From assembly GCF_019931195.1 (NCBI RefSeq), contig NZ_JAIOUO010000004.1:124001-188000 (forward strand): DNA of 64,000 bases, given 5' to 3'. Positions 62,068 through 64,000 of this stretch are shown piece by piece (within the stretch, counting starts at the first letter, position 1; each line of letters opens with the position of its first letter). This stretch comes from Marinobacter sp. F4216 (GTDB lineage: Bacteria; Pseudomonadota; Gammaproteobacteria; Pseudomonadales; Oleiphilaceae). The notes below the pieces were generated by a model that saw only the letters and a list, made by a program, of their open reading frames with translations, had not been told where the DNA came from and ran no database searches. The translations under genes and the position numbers were made by a program.

Positions 62068-62985
62068 TCACCTGGCGGCTTCTGCCTTGATCCAGGCAAT
62101 GAAACTTTGAACAAGCATTGTTCGGGCGGCTCTCTCCGAGGCGATGATATCGTAGCCGATACTCGTTTCCACCACGTCCGTAAAGGGCCGAACCAGAAGA
62201 CCTGCAGACACCAGGTCTCGCATAATCGGCAGGCTCCCGAGCACCACTCCCTGCCCCGCGATGGCGGCCTGGACGGCCAGGTTATAGTCGCTGAAACTGA
62301 TTCCCCGGCGCGCATCAATACGTTCAACACCCAGTTGGCTAAGCCAGGACTGCCAACTGACGCAGTCCCGGGTCGCCCTCGCCCAGGTCAGGGCCGAGGT
62401 ATCCCAGTGAATCAATGTGGCACGGGACAGGTCTGTTAACTGTTTCAAGCCATCCGGCCCCCTGGTCAATGACGGGCTGCAAAACGCGCAGAGTGTTTCG
62501 TCAAATAGCCGATGGGCCACCACGCCCTTCTGCGGCGCCGCTCCGAAACGTATCGCCACATCAGCCACGCCCGCCTCCAGGTCCGCGAGGCGCAACGACG
62601 AGTCAATCAGCACATCCACATCGGCGTGCAGCGCCCGAAACCGTTCAAGCCGGGGCACCAGCCAGGCAGTGGCAAAAGAGGGTTCGGCCGAAATAATCAG
62701 TCGCCGGGGCTGCCTGTATCCACGAATCTGACCAACCGCATCCTCAATCTGCTGGAAGCCAGCGGCCAGAGCATCCAGCCCTGCCCGACCTGCCGGTGTT
62801 ACCTTCAGTCCACGGCCACTACGTTCCACCAGTGCAATACCCAGGTGCTCTTCCAGCTTCCGGACGAGCTGCTTCACAGCAGCCGGGGTCACATGGAGCT
62901 CCTCGGCCGCTTGAGCAAAACTCAAGTGGCGACAGGTGGTTTCAAAGGCGCGGAGTGCGTTGAGGGAGGGTAGCGGCTGACTCAT
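62068..62985 (-). CDS. LysR-family transcriptional regulator (GcvA-like)
   Basis: A 305-residue regulator. The N-terminal winged helix-turn-helix (residues 8-66, LNALRAFETTCRHLSFAQAAEELHVTPAAVKQLVRKLEE split as usual) precedes an effector-binding domain with two Rossmann-like halves. The VTPAAVKQLVRKLE version of the recognition helix is typical of GcvA-type regulators. It is divergent from the EamA transporter at 63188, its most likely target, across 202 bp. Confidence 0.9.
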   Translation of the reverse strand: MSQPLPSLNALRAFETTCRHLSFAQAAEELHVTPAAVKQLVRKLEEHLGIALVERSGRGLKVTPAGRAGLDALAAGFQQIEDAVGQIRGYRQPRRLIISAEPSFATAWLVPRLERFRALHADVDVLIDSSLRLADLEAGVADVAIRFGAAPQKGVVAHRLFDETLCAFCSPSLTRGPDGLKQLTDLSRATLIHWDTSALTWARATRDCVSWQSWLSQLGVERIDARRGISFSDYNLAVQAAIAGQGVVLGSLPIMRDLVSAGLLVRPFTDVVETSIGYDIIASERAARTMLVQSFIAWIKAEAAR

Positions 62986-63187
62986 TAGAAGTTAGATTAG
63001 CTAACCCCTCGGGGTAGATCAAATGAATTGCATAGACTAAAAAGATAAGCAAAATAACGCCGCTCGCGTGCTCACGCGTTAGAAAAGGTTTTCCTCTCCA
63101 GGACACCGTCCGAGCTATCATCGTTAGCTGGCCTGCGGCCTGTGGAAGACCACCGTCTGGCTCCCCCTGAATTGCGAGGCCTGTCTT

Positions 63188-64000
63188 ATGAACGATGATC
63201 GCCACACCCTACTTGCCTCCGCCATCGTCCTGTTTACCGGCGTACTCTGGGGTATCTACTGGTTACCGGTTCGAGCCCTCGGTGACATGGGACTGACCGG
63301 TGCCTGGGGCACCGCCGCCATTACGGTGGCAACCGTTCTACTGCTGTTACCCATTGCGATTCGGCACCGTCGTCAGCTGAGGCAAACTCATCCCATCGCC
63401 CTTGTCTCCATTGCCGCGGGGGGAGCCGCCTTTGCCCTCTACTCCGTGGGCTTCATGTATGGGCGGGTCGCAATCATTATCCTGCTCTGGTTCCTGAGCC
63501 CGGTCTGGAGCACACTGATCGGCCGCTATGTAATGGGCTGGCCAACACCCCGGTTACGGATTGTTGCCATCGTGTTGGGCCTGGTGGGTCTGTTGATAAT
63601 GCTCGGGGCTGACGGAGGACTACCCTTACCCCAGGGTATTGGTGAGTGGATGGCGCTGATCGCCGGCATCCTGTGGTCATTCTCGACCACCGGCATTCGC
63701 GTGAAATCCAACATTGAGGCAATGCCCGCGACCTTTATCTTTGCCGTTGGTGCAGCCATAACAGCGCTGGTTCTGGCCCCGATACTGGAGCCCGTTCCAA
63801 CCCTAACCAGCACCGAGGCCCCAGCTATGGCCGGACTGGCACTGATCACGGGCGGTCTCTGGTGGGGTCTTAATCTGGTGGCACTGATGTGGGCAACGGC
63901 CCGGCTGGAGCCGGCTCGGGTGTGCATCCTGTTGATGTCAGAGGTGCTTTTTGGTGCATTGTCCGCAGCCGTTCTCGCGGGGGAAACTCTGCATCCGGCC
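63188..64000 (+). CDS. EamA/DMT-family transporter, truncated by the window end
   Basis: The first 271 residues of a ten-helix drug/metabolite transporter are present; the reading frame runs off the right edge. Two EamA repeats are visible, from about 10-140 and 150-270, with GVLWGIYWLPVRA in the first and LIAGILWSFSTTGIRVKS in the second. The start at 63188 is the first in-frame ATG. The substrate is unknown. It is divergent from the LysR gene, which probably controls it. Confidence 0.82.
   Translation, partial: MNDDRHTLLASAIVLFTGVLWGIYWLPVRALGDMGLTGAWGTAAITVATVLLLLPIAIRHRRQLRQTHPIALVSIAAGGAAFALYSVGFMYGRVAIIILLWFLSPVWSTLIGRYVMGWPTPRLRIVAIVLGLVGLLIMLGADGGLPLPQGIGEWMALIAGILWSFSTTGIRVKSNIEAMPATFIFAVGAAITALVLAPILEPVPTLTSTEAPAMAGLALITGGLWWGLNLVALMWATARLEPARVCILLMSEVLFGALSAAVLAGETLHPA

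Noticed and set aside
1..64000. tRNA genes, rRNA genes, CRISPR arrays, intact insertion sequences or prophage
   Set aside because: I looked for characteristic tRNA arms, regularly spaced repeats and transposase or integrase motifs and found none that could be supported.

Overview
The window looks like chromosomal DNA from a marine, lipid-storing gammaproteobacterium close to Marinobacter. This is inferred from gene content and order, because no ribosomal RNA is present. The evidence is the block ubiE-ubiJ-ubiB-hisI-hisE-tatABC-rsmE, the block ygfB-pepP-ubiH-ubiI facing zapA-6S RNA-5-FCL, the orders aroQ-accB-accC-prmA-(DUF3426)-dusB-fis-purH-purD and ilvA/rpiA, a wax-ester synthase/DGAT, a PHA-system protein, and uniformly GC-rich codon use. 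Almost all of the window is tightly packed core genome. I saw no tRNA, rRNA, CRISPR array, transposase or integrase.

Layout. 0-6 kb: a Tat-exported sulfite dehydrogenase with its cytochrome c, the methionine sulfoxide reductases msrB/msrA, a metallophosphoesterase, a CarS-like membrane protein, fumC and a small unknown. 6.5-12.4 kb: an AraC regulator followed by a catabolic-looking run of cupin oxygenase, acyl-CoA ligase, 3-beta-HSD-like reductase and zinc alcohol dehydrogenase. 12.4-17.2 kb: a BASS transporter, a WS/DGAT divergent from an alpha/beta hydrolase, an unknown and a PHA-system protein. 17.3-23.5 kb: ubiquinone, histidine and Tat genes plus rsmE. 23.5-28.9 kb: a DUF808 protein, ubiI, ubiH, pepP and ygfB, all leftward. 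29.0-32.2 kb: a zinc-uptake-like set (DUF2796, DUF3299, MacB-type ATPase and permease) behind a near-perfect Zur box. 32.2-34.6 kb: TIGR02449-type coiled coil, zapA, 6S RNA, a 0.75 kb insert, 5-FCL and an unlisted 54-residue membrane protein. 34.7-39 kb: ilvA, rpiA, an acyl-CoA dehydrogenase and ppa. 39-43.9 kb: a DUF2333 protein, a LapD-like degenerate GGDEF-EAL receptor and a PleD-like diguanylate cyclase. 44-53.3 kb: aroQ, accBC, prmA, DUF3426, dusB-fis, purH and purD. 53.3-64 kb: a lipoprotein hydrolase, a CPA2 antiporter, an EgtB/SenA-like enzyme, a VpsR-like regulator, YjgN with an M48 protease, a thioesterase, a LysR regulator and a truncated EamA transporter.

The most unusual structure is at 32.8-33.8 kb. 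A complete 6S RNA gene is followed 756 bp later by a second copy of its 3' half. The copy is diverged but keeps paired compensatory changes in its hairpin. It brackets an AT-richer insert with one leftward gene of unknown function. This is what an integrative element leaves when it recombines into the 3' end of ssrS and then decays. Other points of interest are the Zur-controlled zinc module sitting in the classical ygfB/zapA junction, a sigma54-activator homologue that lacks the GAFTGA loop, a possible hydroxyketone-cleaving lipid pathway, and an orphan EgtB/SenA-type sulfoxide or selenoneine synthase.
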